64,000 nucleotides of DNA, taken from contig NZ_JAHESC010000003.1 of assembly GCF_018598185.1 (NCBI RefSeq), forward strand, positions 186,001 through 250,000. Reading direction: 5' to 3'. Position 1 is the first letter of the stretch; each line of letters starts with the position of its first letter. Shown here piece after piece: positions 36,074 to 45,444 of this stretch. The notes beneath the pieces are model-generated. The model saw only the letters and a list, made by a program, of their open reading frames with translations, had not been told where the DNA came from and searched no databases. This DNA comes from Dawidia soli. GTDB lineage: Bacteria; Bacteroidota; Bacteroidia; Cytophagales; Cyclobacteriaceae. The translations under genes were made by a program, and so were the position numbers.

Positions 36074-38665
36074 ATGTGTGGGAGAAACTTAGTTGAGACA
36101 CGGATATCCGGAAGGATTCTGATCATGGGCCTGCTGACCTTGTTCTTTATCCAGGAGGGTTGGGCACAGAACAGCACGCCAACACCCGATTACGGCCTCT
36201 CGTTCGCCTCACACGAAGTCACCAAAGACCAACGCACATCACTTTCCCTCACGCCCGAAGAACCTTTCACCATCAAAGAGGACTTCGAGATCCGCTTCGA
36301 CTTCTCGCTCAAACGCCTGATCGATGCATACGGCTACGTGCTCCGCATCATCGCCAACGACTCTATTAACATAGACCTCGTATCGAGTCCCGAGCACGAC
36401 GACTTCCACGACCTCAACCTCATCATCGACAACAACCCACCGCAGATCCACTACGACCATCAGGACATCGGCCTGCGCCCGCTGCAGTGGACACCCGTCA
36501 CGATCAAGTTTGAAACCCGTCGTAAGAAGCTCACCGTGTCGTGGGCCGGTAAGACCAAAACACAGGAGCTGCCCTTCGCGAATCTGCGCACCTTCCGCTT
36601 TTTCTTTGGCGCCAACGATTTTGGACGTTTCAATACGTCCGATGTACCGCCCATGATCCTCCGCCACATCGCGCTCCAGCGTGTAAACGACAAGACCATT
36701 CAGTGGGACCTGCGTCGCCACGGCGTCGGCCAGGTATACGACAACACCAATACCTACGCCGCCATCGCTAAAAACCCGACGTGGCTCATCGACAAACATA
36801 CCACCTGGGTACACGCCCAGCAGTTCACCATCGCGCGTTACCCATCCGTAGCCTTCAACAGTGCCACGGGAACCGTATACGCCACCGACAAAAATCACGT
36901 ATATACCTACCACCTCTCCGACGGCCAGATGCACCACGCGCGCGTGCGCCAGGGCAAGCCCGTCTATATCGATGCCAACCAGCTGCTCTACATCGACGCG
37001 ACCCATACCCTCGTCAATTACGATCTGTATACCAACGTACTCTCCGCCTACGACTTCGACCACCAGCGATGGCAGAACAGCGACACCACTTACAACCTGC
37101 CCAACTACTGGCACAACAACAAATTCTACAACTCCTTCGATCGCTCCGTATATACCTTCGGCGGCTACGGTCACTTTAACTATAAGAATAAATTCATGCG
37201 CTACGACTCCGCGTCCCACGCATGGATCGAAGTAAAGACCCAGGGCAGTATTCCCCCGCGTTACCTCGGCGCCCTCGGCCTGACCGCGGCCAAAGACAAG
37301 GCTCTCATCTTTGGCGGCTACGGCAGCGAAAGCGGCAAACAGGAGTTGTTCCCGCAAAGCTTCTACGATCTATATACGTTCGATCTAAAGACCCACGCCA
37401 TCCGCAAGCTCTGGGAGCGCAAGTCCGAACCGGGCGAAGAAGATATCGTCTTCTCGAACTCACTGGTGGTAAACGAAGAAGACAGCTGCTTCTACGTTCT
37501 CAGCTTCCCGAAGAACAAATACGAAAACTACATCAAGCTGCGGAAGTACTCCCTCTCCAAACCCGAGTGGCAGGTGCTGGCCGACTCCATCCCCTTCCAG
37601 TTCCACGACGAGCACGCCTTCTGCGACCTGTTCCTCTCCAAAGCCACGCGTCAGCTCGTAGCCGTCACGTCGCACAAACAGATCGACCAGTACAAGATCA
37701 ATCTATACACCATCAACTATCCGCCCCTCAGCACCACCGATGTGTTCCAGGACACCGCGCCACGCATCGCACGGGCATCCTACTATAGCATTCTCGTCTT
37801 TATACTAATCACCGGCACGCTCGCCACGCTGGCCGTCATCATCTTCGTCCGCCGCAAAAAGAAAGCACCCGCTGTCGCCGTGATGACGACAGCCACCACC
37901 ACGGTGGCCCACGACGCCGCGCGCCATGCGCACGAGTCCGAGAAGAACATCGGAACGATCTACCTTTTCGGAGGCTTCCAGGTATTCGATAAACACGGTC
38001 ACGACATCACCGGCAAGTTCACGATGACCATCAAAGAGCTGTTCGTGCTCATCCTGATCCACTCCGTAAAATTCGAGAAAGGCATCTCCACCACCACGCT
38101 GCAGGAATACCTGTGGCCCGACAAAGGCGATATGAGCGCCCGCAACAACCGCAACGTAAACATCAAAAAACTGCGCGGCCTGCTCGAAGAGATCGGCGAC
38201 CTCACGATCGAAAACAACCACGCCTTCCTCCAGCTCGCCCTGGGCAAAAACGTCCTCTGCGACTACCACATCGTCTCACGTATCCTGGCAACCGAAACGC
38301 CGCTCACCGCCCAAACCGCCGAAACCCTGTTACGCTTCGTAAAACGCGGCAACCTGCTCCCCAACATCCAAACCACCTGGCTCGACAACTTTAAGTCCGA
38401 TATTTCCAACCGCATCATCGACGTCCTGCTGGAATATTCCCAAACCCTCAACGCCACCAAAGACGACCGCGTATTGCTGGAGATCGCCGACACCATCTTC
38501 CACTACGACAGCATCAACCAGGAAGCCCTCGTCATCAAATGTTCGGTCCTAAATAAGAAGGGCAAATATTCACTAGCCAAAACGTGGTACGATCACTTCG
38601 TAAAGGAATATAAAACCCTCTACGCCGAAAGCTACCCCAAGACCTTCGATGAGGTAATATCCTGA
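36074..38665 (+). CDS. Membrane-spanning regulator: LamG-like + kelch sensor, winged-helix/BTAD-like output
   Basis: 863 residues. Visible order: signal/anchor (about 1-32, ending WAQ), a LamG/concanavalin-like beta-sandwich (about 40-205), a kelch-type propeller (about 225-555, with YTFGGYGHF and LIFGGYGSES blade starts), one membrane segment (about 570-592, then RRKKK), an unstructured Ala/Thr/His linker, a winged-helix domain (about 626-722, FGGFQVFDKHG, then KELFVLILIHS, LQEYLWPDKG and RNVNIKKLRGLLEEIG) and a bacterial-transcriptional-activator-like helical tail (about 728-863). The layout predicts direct signalling from envelope to DNA by one polypeptide. It is divergent from GH92, GH71/99-like and GH43 genes and probably controls them. 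No histidine kinase or receiver domain is present. I know of no well-studied homologue with this arrangement. Confidence 0.82.
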   Translation: MCGRNLVETRISGRILIMGLLTLFFIQEGWAQNSTPTPDYGLSFASHEVTKDQRTSLSLTPEEPFTIKEDFEIRFDFSLKRLIDAYGYVLRIIANDSINIDLVSSPEHDDFHDLNLIIDNNPPQIHYDHQDIGLRPLQWTPVTIKFETRRKKLTVSWAGKTKTQELPFANLRTFRFFFGANDFGRFNTSDVPPMILRHIALQRVNDKTIQWDLRRHGVGQVYDNTNTYAAIAKNPTWLIDKHTTWVHAQQFTIARYPSVAFNSATGTVYATDKNHVYTYHLSDGQMHHARVRQGKPVYIDANQLLYIDATHTLVNYDLYTNVLSAYDFDHQRWQNSDTTYNLPNYWHNNKFYNSFDRSVYTFGGYGHFNYKNKFMRYDSASHAWIEVKTQGSIPPRYLGALGLTAAKDKALIFGGYGSESGKQELFPQSFYDLYTFDLKTHAIRKLWERKSEPGEEDIVFSNSLVVNEEDSCFYVLSFPKNKYENYIKLRKYSLSKPEWQVLADSIPFQFHDEHAFCDLFLSKATRQLVAVTSHKQIDQYKINLYTINYPPLSTTDVFQDTAPRIARASYYSILVFILITGTLATLAVIIFVRRKKKAPAVAVMTTATTTVAHDAARHAHESEKNIGTIYLFGGFQVFDKHGHDITGKFTMTIKELFVLILIHSVKFEKGISTTTLQEYLWPDKGDMSARNNRNVNIKKLRGLLEEIGDLTIENNHAFLQLALGKNVLCDYHIVSRILATETPLTAQTAETLLRFVKRGNLLPNIQTTWLDNFKSDISNRIIDVLLEYSQTLNATKDDRVLLEIADTIFHYDSINQEALVIKCSVLNKKGKYSLAKTWYDHFVKEYKTLYAESYPKTFDEVIS

Positions 38666-38673
38666 CAGTAGCT

Positions 38674-38706
38674 GGCGCAAGTCTGAGCGAAGCGGTGACT
38701 TGTGCC
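38674..38706. repeat. 33 bp imperfect palindrome
   Basis: GGCGCAAGTC pairs with GACTTGTGCC (one G-T pair) around a 13-base loop. It is the first of three hairpins packed between convergent genes and may terminate both transcripts. Confidence 0.65.
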
Positions 38707-38711
38707 TATAC

Positions 38712-38738
38712 CTGACGCCAGTTTGCAACTGGCGTCAG
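38712..38738. repeat. 27 bp perfect palindrome
   Basis: CTGACGCCAGTT and AACTGGCGTCAG pair perfectly around a 3-base loop. Sequence and loop recall the 23 bp family at 38764 (GACGCCAGTT against GACGGCAGTT). Confidence 0.75.
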
Positions 38739-38763
38739 AGCATTGGCGCCGGCCTCTCCGCTC

Positions 38764-38786
38764 GACGGCAGTTACAAACTGCCGTC
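38764..38786. repeat. 23 bp perfect REP-like palindrome
   Basis: GACGGCAGTT and AACTGCCGTC pair perfectly around ACA. It overlaps the TGA stop codon of the GH2 gene (38785-38787). A diverged copy is at 25473. Palindromes of this kind recall REP elements mobilised by REP-associated tyrosine transposases, though no such gene is in the window. Confidence 0.75.
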
Positions 38787-41733
38787 AGTTCCAGGCATTA
38801 TTATAAGGCTCCGCCACCACCCTAAACCCATCATTCCCCACCAAACCCGCATCAAACTCCACCGCCACACTCCTACTCTCCCCCGGCATCAACGTAAAAT
38901 ACCCATCGCTGATAAACGCCGGCAGCACCTGCTCCCCCGTCCTTGCATTCAACACCTGCACGCGTACAGCAAACGCCACACCGGTCTTTCCATTCACAAC
39001 CTGGGCCTTCACGACCTGCTTGCCGTTCACCTTCTCCGCGCTCGAAACAACTTTCAGATCAACCGGCTTCAACGAATTCAGCGCCGTAAAATCCTTGCGC
39101 TTGTTCCCGCGCCAGTAGAAGTTCTCCGACACAATCTTACCTGCCTTATCCTTCAAACGCAGTTTGATAAAGTGCACGGCCGTCAACCCGCTATTCTTCG
39201 GCGTACCGCCATATACCCTCAGATCATACAGTGAATACCCCCAACCCGTGCCGCGCTCGACACCATACACCCGCACATACCGCGCTTCTGCGTCATCCAC
39301 AAAAGCGACATCCTGTACCCCTTCCTTACCATAATTGACTGTCGCCGCGTCGCGCCAATTCGAAGCATCATCCGACACCTGGATCTTATACACCTTGGCA
39401 TACGCCGTCTCCCACTTCACACGCACACCACTGATCGCCTCCCGGGCACCCAGATCAACATATACCCATTCGTTATTGCGCGCCGCACTTGCCCAGCGGG
39501 TACTCTCGTCGCCATCCGTAATAGACTCGGCACGGCCCGTCTCGGTCGAAGAAGCCACCACAGGCTTACCTTTTGCCAGATCACCCCGCTCGCCGCCAAA
39601 CGGTAATGCAAAACAATGCACCGCCGCATTCGACAACGCATCCACCGTCCGCGACAGCGTATACTTATCGACCACCTTGCCGTCCAGGTTATAGATCATC
39701 GCTTCTGCCGTCGCCCCTTCCAGATCCTTGCGCGTGGTATTGACCACCTTCACCGCATCGCTCACCGGGTTCCACTGAATGTGCACCGGTTCACACGCAC
39801 TCTTAATGCCCCAGTATGCACCCGTCAGGTCATAGTAATAATCGTACGTCTGCCAGATAAAAGTCGGCAGACCGGCGTTGCTCGTCCAGGTCATGATGCC
39901 CGCGGCGTCGTTCCAGATGTGGTCCTGCCAGCCTTCATACATCGCCTTGTTCGTCTCGATATTGACCAGCTGCGCCTTGCGGCAATACTCCTCGATGTTC
40001 GAAGGTTTACCATACCGTGTCTCGATGCTGCGGTCGTAGCCGTCCGCGTCGGCGTTAAAGGCCCAGTTGCCGAAGAAGTGGCGCTCCCACATCTCGTTGC
40101 GCGGCCACCAATGCTCCTTCGGTATAAATTTCTTAAAGCTTTCGACGTTCGTGAACACGGCACTGCCCAACTCGGTGCGGAAGCCCCAGCCGTCGTTGCC
40201 ACCCAGGCCGGTGGGATACTCGGTAAAGTAATAGCGCGGATCACGGTTGCCCCAGGGGCCGCTGCCGGAAAGGTTGTCGGCGTGCGAGTTCGCTTGGTAA
40301 TAGCGGTCGCCACCGTCAAAGGCGCGCACGTCTTCTTCCAGCCACTTGTTCAGCGGCGCTTCCGGCCAGCCTTCGTTGTCGGCGCACCACACCGCAATAG
40401 ACGGGTGATTGCGCAGCCGCACGATTTTCTCGATCGCGTTGGCGTTGAAGTTGCTCACGTCGCGCGGCAGGCTGGGGTTCGAGTTCAGCCAGAAGTCGTC
40501 CCACACCATGATGCCGTACTTGTCGCAGGCTTCGTAAAACTCTTCATCCGTCGTCGAGCCGATCCAGTTGCGGATCATGTTAAAGTTCATCTCGCGGTGC
40601 AGGCGTACCTTGGTATCGTACTCCTCGCCCCGGCACCGCAGCATATACTCCGACATGCTCCAGTTGCCACCCTTCACAAACACACGCGTGCCATTGATCG
40701 AAATGTGCAGCACCTGCCCCAGCGTATCGTAGCTGTACTGCTTGATGCCGAATGTCACCTGTTTTGTATCGGAGATCGTATTATTCTCTACCACGTTAAA
40801 CACACAGGTATACAGGTTAGGATCGCCATACCCATTGGGCCACCACAGTTTCGGGTTGTGTACGACCAGTTGGGAGAAGTGCCGCTTGTCAAGCTTTACC
40901 TGTGCCGTGCTGTTAGCCCCCACGTTCACCTTTTCTTCAAATGTGATGTTACCGGGTTGGATCACCCCTTTGACAACCGCCGTGCGCGATGCGTCGGTAT
41001 TGTTTTTTACATCCAGGGCCACCGTCAGGAACGCCGTGGCGTTTGTCGGCAGCTGCGTACGGATCCAGGGATCCCGAATGGTCAGCGCGCCAGAAGTACT
41101 CAGGTATACATCGTCGGTAATACCGGCGTTCAACCCGGGCACATAAGGCATCCAGTCCCAGCCACCACTGGAAACATACGTCGGCGACGCCGCGTTGGCC
41201 ATCGGGTGGCGCGGCGGCGATACCAGCACCGCCAGGGTATTGGCACCCGACGCCCGTACAATGCGCGTAATGTCATATTTGCCGCGCTGCATAAAGCCGT
41301 CCAGCGCGCCCAGCTTCTGGCCGTTGAGATAGATCTCCCCCTCGCGGTTGATTCCCTCGAAGTTCAGCCACAGGATTTCGCCCTTCATTGCTGCCGGTAC
41401 GGAAAACTGCGTCACATACCAATAGGGCTGATCGAACTTGGCTTTATCTGCCTTCCAGATGTTATCTGCATAGTTGGGGTCCTTTTCCAGTCCGGCCGCG
41501 ACATACGCCGTATACACCGTACCCGGCACCACCGCCGTTACCCATCCATCGGGTTTAAAATCCTCAAAGAGGCCGCGAAGATCCGTCCCCACCTCGCGCT
41601 GGGACTTGACCCGCCACACCTGCCGCGGCGAGCTTTTCAGATCTATATTCGTTTGGCCGCCGGCGATGCCCGACACGCCCACACACAAAAAACCAAGGCA
41701 CACGACCTTGTAAAAAAACTGATATATATACAT
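38785..41733 (-). CDS. GH2 exo-beta-glucosaminidase/mannosidase-like enzyme with inserted F5/8C domain
   Basis: 982 residues from the ATG at 41733, which directly starts a signal peptide ending IAGGQ; the longer frame start at 41799 has no signal at its N-terminus. Domains: sugar-binding jelly roll (about 35-215), Ig-like (220-335), TIM barrel (340-660) with acid/base Glu454 in ADNEGWPE and nucleophile Glu521 in RTELGSAVF. Then an Ig-like domain is interrupted by an F5/8C (discoidin) carbohydrate-binding domain (about 718-843, ITDGDESTRWASA) before HFIKLRLKDKAGK. The overall pattern is closest to exo-beta-D-glucosaminidases and mannosylglycoprotein endo-beta-mannosidases. It is the last gene of the sigma/FecR-controlled PUL, 84 bp after GH3. 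The activity cannot be chosen between glucosaminidase and mannosidase. Confidence 0.88.
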   Translation of the reverse strand: MYIYQFFYKVVCLGFLCVGVSGIAGGQTNIDLKSSPRQVWRVKSQREVGTDLRGLFEDFKPDGWVTAVVPGTVYTAYVAAGLEKDPNYADNIWKADKAKFDQPYWYVTQFSVPAAMKGEILWLNFEGINREGEIYLNGQKLGALDGFMQRGKYDITRIVRASGANTLAVLVSPPRHPMANAASPTYVSSGGWDWMPYVPGLNAGITDDVYLSTSGALTIRDPWIRTQLPTNATAFLTVALDVKNNTDASRTAVVKGVIQPGNITFEEKVNVGANSTAQVKLDKRHFSQLVVHNPKLWWPNGYGDPNLYTCVFNVVENNTISDTKQVTFGIKQYSYDTLGQVLHISINGTRVFVKGGNWSMSEYMLRCRGEEYDTKVRLHREMNFNMIRNWIGSTTDEEFYEACDKYGIMVWDDFWLNSNPSLPRDVSNFNANAIEKIVRLRNHPSIAVWCADNEGWPEAPLNKWLEEDVRAFDGGDRYYQANSHADNLSGSGPWGNRDPRYYFTEYPTGLGGNDGWGFRTELGSAVFTNVESFKKFIPKEHWWPRNEMWERHFFGNWAFNADADGYDRSIETRYGKPSNIEEYCRKAQLVNIETNKAMYEGWQDHIWNDAAGIMTWTSNAGLPTFIWQTYDYYYDLTGAYWGIKSACEPVHIQWNPVSDAVKVVNTTRKDLEGATAEAMIYNLDGKVVDKYTLSRTVDALSNAAVHCFALPFGGERGDLAKGKPVVASSTETGRAESITDGDESTRWASAARNNEWVYVDLGAREAISGVRVKWETAYAKVYKIQVSDDASNWRDAATVNYGKEGVQDVAFVDDAEARYVRVYGVERGTGWGYSLYDLRVYGGTPKNSGLTAVHFIKLRLKDKAGKIVSENFYWRGNKRKDFTALNSLKPVDLKVVSSAEKVNGKQVVKAQVVNGKTGVAFAVRVQVLNARTGEQVLPAFISDGYFTLMPGESRSVAVEFDAGLVGNDGFRVVAEPYNNAWN

Positions 41734-41817
41734 GCTGTGAATATGGTTAAAGAAGGAGTGGCGCCAGATAACAATTACCCGAAAGCACCCGGCAGCCACC
41801 CCCGAAACACGATGACA

Positions 41818-44091
41818 TTAATGAACCACGATCGTTTTATGAAAATGAATTTGGTCGGAAGCACTGCCGATCTGAATATCGAACTCGCCCGGCTCTACCA
41901 CGTAGCGCATGCGGTCGTTGTAGAGCCCCAGCTCCGACACGGGCACCTTTAACGTAACGGTTACACGCCTGCCCGCCTTGACCAATACCTTCTGAAAGGC
42001 CTTTAACTGCTGCACCGGAGTGGCCACCGAGCTCACCTTGTCGCGCACATACAGTTGCACCACTTCCTTGCCATCGCGCGGGCTGGTATTTTCCAGCTCC
42101 ACATTGATTCGGACCGTATCCGTCGACGCCAGCAACGAGTCGCGCGACACACAACGCAGATACCGGAAGCTCGAATAGCTCAGACCATACCCGAAGTTCC
42201 ACAGCGGCTCGGGGGTATCGAATATATAGTGACCCCGCGGCTGCTCCGGCGTACCCGGCTGGTCAAACGGACTCTCGCGATCCGTCACATAGTGGTTATA
42301 GTAACACGGCGTATTCCCCGTGCTGCGCGGAAACGACACGTTCAGCTTACCCGAAGGGTTCACACGGCCCACCAGAATATCGGCCATGGTGCGTCCCTGC
42401 ATCTCGCCACCGTACCACTGCGCCACCACGGCGTCGGCATGGTCCTTCACCCACGGCATCGCCAGCGGCTTACCTGAAATGAACACGACTACCATCGGCT
42501 TACCGGTAGCCTTCACCGCCTGGAGCAGCTCCGCTTGCACCCCCGGCAGCTCCAACGACGACAGGCCAAAGCCCTCCCCCGCCGTCGAGTTCTTCGCACT
42601 GCGGCCCAGGTACGTGCTGCGGGTACCGATCGCCACGATCACCAGGTCGCTGGCCTGCGCGGCCTTCACCGCATCCGGTATCCGCGAGCGATCCTGGCTC
42701 CACCAGTCACACCCTTCGACGTGACGCAGCGTCACCTTATTACCCACAACATCTTGCAGGCCCTTTAGCAGCGTAACACCCTCTTTCGTATCCGGTCCCG
42801 TCCACGAGTAATCGCCAAACACCGTCTGGTTGCTGTTCGGCCCCAGCACGGCAATCGACTTATACTTCGCCAGGTCCAACGGCAGGATGTTGTTGCTGTT
42901 CTTGAGCAACACCGCGCTCTCGTCGGCCACTTCTTTCGATAGGGCCACCTTGTCGGCACTGCGCACAACCTTGGCCACTTTGGTCGAGTCGCCGTACGGC
43001 GCATCGAACAACCCGAGCGAAAACTTGGTCGTCAGCACCCGGCGCACAGCCTGGTCGATATACCGCATTTCCAACTGGCCGCTTTGCACCAGCGCCTCCA
43101 GCTTGGTGTAGGCGCCGTCGATGTTCAGGTCCACACCGGCCGTCAGGGCGATCTTCGCCGCCTCTTCCTGCGTAGCGGCCTGGTGGTGGAAAGACTGCAA
43201 GCGGTCCACCGAACCCCAGTCGGAATATACATAGCCCCGAAAGCCCAGCTCGCCGCGCAGAATGTCCGTCATGTAATACGCCGAGCCCGTCACCGCCAGG
43301 CCGTCATACGCGCTGTAGCACGACATCACCGACCACGGCTGTGTCGCCGCGATCACGCGCTTGAATGGATACATATAAATACTGCGCAGCTCACGCTCAC
43401 CCCCGCTCACGTTGGCGCAATTCAAACCACCGGAGGGCGAGCCGTGTGCCACGAAGTGCTTAGGCGTACACGTGATATTGTGTTTCTGATAACCGCTCAC
43501 AAACGCAGTAGCCATCTCGCCGATCAGGTAGGGATCTTCCCCATAGGTTTCTTCGATCCGACCCCAACGCAGCTCACGCGCAATGTCGAGCACCGGCGAC
43601 AGGATCTGGTGGATCCCGATCACCCTAGCCTCCTCGCCCGCCGCTTCCGTCATGCGGCGTATCAGCGCGGGATTGAACGTACTGCCTTGCGCCAATGCCT
43701 GGGGAAAGATGGTACACTCGTTTTGCAAAACGCCTTCGATACCTTCCGCCGCCGTAAGGATGGGAATCCCCAGCCGGGTCTTTGTCGCCATATACTGCTG
43801 CAGCCTCTGGTACATCTTCGCGCAGTCGATGGCGCGCATGCCCATCTCGTGGGTACAGCCCCAGCTCTCGCCGTTAAAGATCCGGTCGATCTCGTCGGCA
43901 CGGCCGCTGCCGCGGTTTTGCAGTTGCAATATTTTTTCTTTCAGCGTCATGCGCTCCAGCAGGTCTTCCACCCGTGCCGGCACCGATGCCGTCTTGTCTT
44001 TATAGAGAGCCTTGCCCGCGTTGGTTTGGGCATAGCCGGAGAATGTCAGCGTTGAAAGAACACCGATCGTAGCAAAAAAAACAGTCTTCAT
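41818..44091 (-). CDS. GH3 beta-glycosidase (BglX type)
   Basis: 757 residues from the ATG at 44091; it opens a signal peptide (MKTVFFATIGVLSTLTFSGY). The longer frame start at 44178 lies inside the upstream hairpin. The domains are the GH3 barrel (about 38-370), alpha/beta sandwich (about 390-600) and fibronectin-III-like end (about 660-757). The nucleophile is Asp291 in YVYSDWGSV; KHFVAHG is at 211. GH3 enzymes are retaining exo-glycosidases, commonly beta-glucosidase or beta-xylosidase in this subgroup. It lies between the lipoprotein gene at 44211 and the GH2 gene, with a terminator-like hairpin before it, so expression may be partly uncoupled from SusCD. Confidence 0.93.
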   Translation of the reverse strand: MKTVFFATIGVLSTLTFSGYAQTNAGKALYKDKTASVPARVEDLLERMTLKEKILQLQNRGSGRADEIDRIFNGESWGCTHEMGMRAIDCAKMYQRLQQYMATKTRLGIPILTAAEGIEGVLQNECTIFPQALAQGSTFNPALIRRMTEAAGEEARVIGIHQILSPVLDIARELRWGRIEETYGEDPYLIGEMATAFVSGYQKHNITCTPKHFVAHGSPSGGLNCANVSGGERELRSIYMYPFKRVIAATQPWSVMSCYSAYDGLAVTGSAYYMTDILRGELGFRGYVYSDWGSVDRLQSFHHQAATQEEAAKIALTAGVDLNIDGAYTKLEALVQSGQLEMRYIDQAVRRVLTTKFSLGLFDAPYGDSTKVAKVVRSADKVALSKEVADESAVLLKNSNNILPLDLAKYKSIAVLGPNSNQTVFGDYSWTGPDTKEGVTLLKGLQDVVGNKVTLRHVEGCDWWSQDRSRIPDAVKAAQASDLVIVAIGTRSTYLGRSAKNSTAGEGFGLSSLELPGVQAELLQAVKATGKPMVVVFISGKPLAMPWVKDHADAVVAQWYGGEMQGRTMADILVGRVNPSGKLNVSFPRSTGNTPCYYNHYVTDRESPFDQPGTPEQPRGHYIFDTPEPLWNFGYGLSYSSFRYLRCVSRDSLLASTDTVRINVELENTSPRDGKEVVQLYVRDKVSSVATPVQQLKAFQKVLVKAGRRVTVTLKVPVSELGLYNDRMRYVVEPGEFDIQIGSASDQIHFHKTIVVH

Positions 44092-44158
44092 TCCATTGGT
44101 TAAAAGTCGATGAACAATAATTCTTGATGGATATTGGGTAAATTGGGATAGGAAAGAA

Positions 44159-44184
44159 ACACCGGCGGCAAATGCCACCGGTGT
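44159..44184 (-). terminator. Terminator-like hairpin between lipoprotein gene and GH3
   Basis: ACACCGG pairs with CCGGTGT; after one mismatch GGC/GCC extends the stem around an AAAT loop. On the minus strand it is followed by a T-rich TTTCTTTCC. It may attenuate transcription into GH3. Confidence 0.55.
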
Positions 44185-44210
44185 AGGAGTTATTTAGATT
44201 GGAGATGAAA

Positions 44211-45413
44211 TCAATTCGAATCTTCCGGGTGGACCACCAGTTTCACGCTCCTGAATTGCAGGTATACATTCTGGCCCGTACTGATCACCCAGCCTATCGC
44301 AACCGGCTTGGCCTCTTCTAATGTGAATGTCAGATCGTGCGTGCCTCTCAGATCGTCAACGTTTGTAGCGTGGAACAGTGCCAGCGGCGTGCCGATATTA
44401 TTGATATCCGGCAGTTCCGATCCCTCTGCTATGATCTCATAAACATCAAAGGGACTACCGCCGCAGTTACCGGTTTCAAAAGACATGGTGTATGTACCGG
44501 CCGGCAATATAAAAGTCTGCCACACCTTGCCATTGTCTACACCCGCGCCACTCCAGTCCTGTGTTTCAAAATGGATCACACCACCTTCGTCCCATGACCA
44601 TCCGCCACCCTGACCGCCATTCTGATTGGTAGCCGCCGGGTTGAACAACCAATCCTTAGGTGTACCCCACTTTTGGTTACCACTATCACCGCGCTTGAAA
44701 GGCTTTCCTGGGTTCTTGAAATAAGCACGCGTAATGTTTGTCGCTCCGATATACTCGATCGCAGCTTTGAATGTATCGATCGCCAGTTTTTCCGGCTTGT
44801 AATACGTCTGGTAACTAAACTTGGTGCTCCTCTTATAGTCCAGCAAAGCCACCGAGTCCATATCCCCCTTCACACGCACAACCCGCTCCACATCGTCCGC
44901 ACCCATATACCTGATCTCTGTAAACAGAGCAGTTTCATCGCTGGTATACATCCGGACCCGAACCTCGGTGTCGCTCATCACTTCCACCGCCCGGAGTGGC
45001 CGGTTGATCAGCGACTCCTGGTAGTTTACGCCATACGAAGACCCGCCGGCGAATACCGTTACCGACGAGTTGCCCGCGGCGTCGTACGTGATCAGCTCGA
45101 AATTGTAGCGCCCCTCGGGCAACGCGATCGGAATGCTCAGGCTGTCGACCCCGGCGCTCCGCTCGATATCCAGGATCAGCGAATCCTGACGGATATTCCA
45201 GTATATCTTAAGCTTGACGATCTTCGGGTCGGCAATCAGCAACCCCGTGATCACCACGCGATTGTTACCCGCCCGCGCATGCACCGAGTCGACGCGCCCG
45301 GTATAGATCAGCTCTTTTCCGCCAGTGTATTTCAGATAGTCGTCCATGTCGGTACACGCCACGACGGCAGCCACCATCATGGCAACGATCAATATCCCTT
45401 TCAGATTTTTCAT
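44211..45413 (-). CDS. DUF4998-type surface lipoprotein, DUF5013-like C-terminus
   Basis: 400 residues from the ATG at 45413; the five residues added by the longer frame come from a TTG. The lipobox is VAAVVACTDMDD, with acidic residues after the cysteine. An N-terminal DUF4998-like module (about 24-210) has YTGRVDSVHARAGNNRVVITG, and paired Ig-like repeats. The C-terminal domain (about 235-400) is a jelly-roll sandwich (GVIHFETQDWSGAGV and WVISTGQNVYLQFRSVKL), resembling DUF5013. Such proteins are surface glycan-binding partners of SusCD. The gene lies 31 bp after its DUF4959-type neighbour. The paralogue at 59047 has the same N-terminal module but a different C-terminal domain. Confidence 0.8.
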   Translation of the reverse strand: MKNLKGILIVAMMVAAVVACTDMDDYLKYTGGKELIYTGRVDSVHARAGNNRVVITGLLIADPKIVKLKIYWNIRQDSLILDIERSAGVDSLSIPIALPEGRYNFELITYDAAGNSSVTVFAGGSSYGVNYQESLINRPLRAVEVMSDTEVRVRMYTSDETALFTEIRYMGADDVERVVRVKGDMDSVALLDYKRSTKFSYQTYYKPEKLAIDTFKAAIEYIGATNITRAYFKNPGKPFKRGDSGNQKWGTPKDWLFNPAATNQNGGQGGGWSWDEGGVIHFETQDWSGAGVDNGKVWQTFILPAGTYTMSFETGNCGGSPFDVYEIIAEGSELPDINNIGTPLALFHATNVDDLRGTHDLTFTLEEAKPVAIGWVISTGQNVYLQFRSVKLVVHPEDSN

Positions 45414-45444
45414 GATAATGCTATTCAAATATCAAAACTATAGA

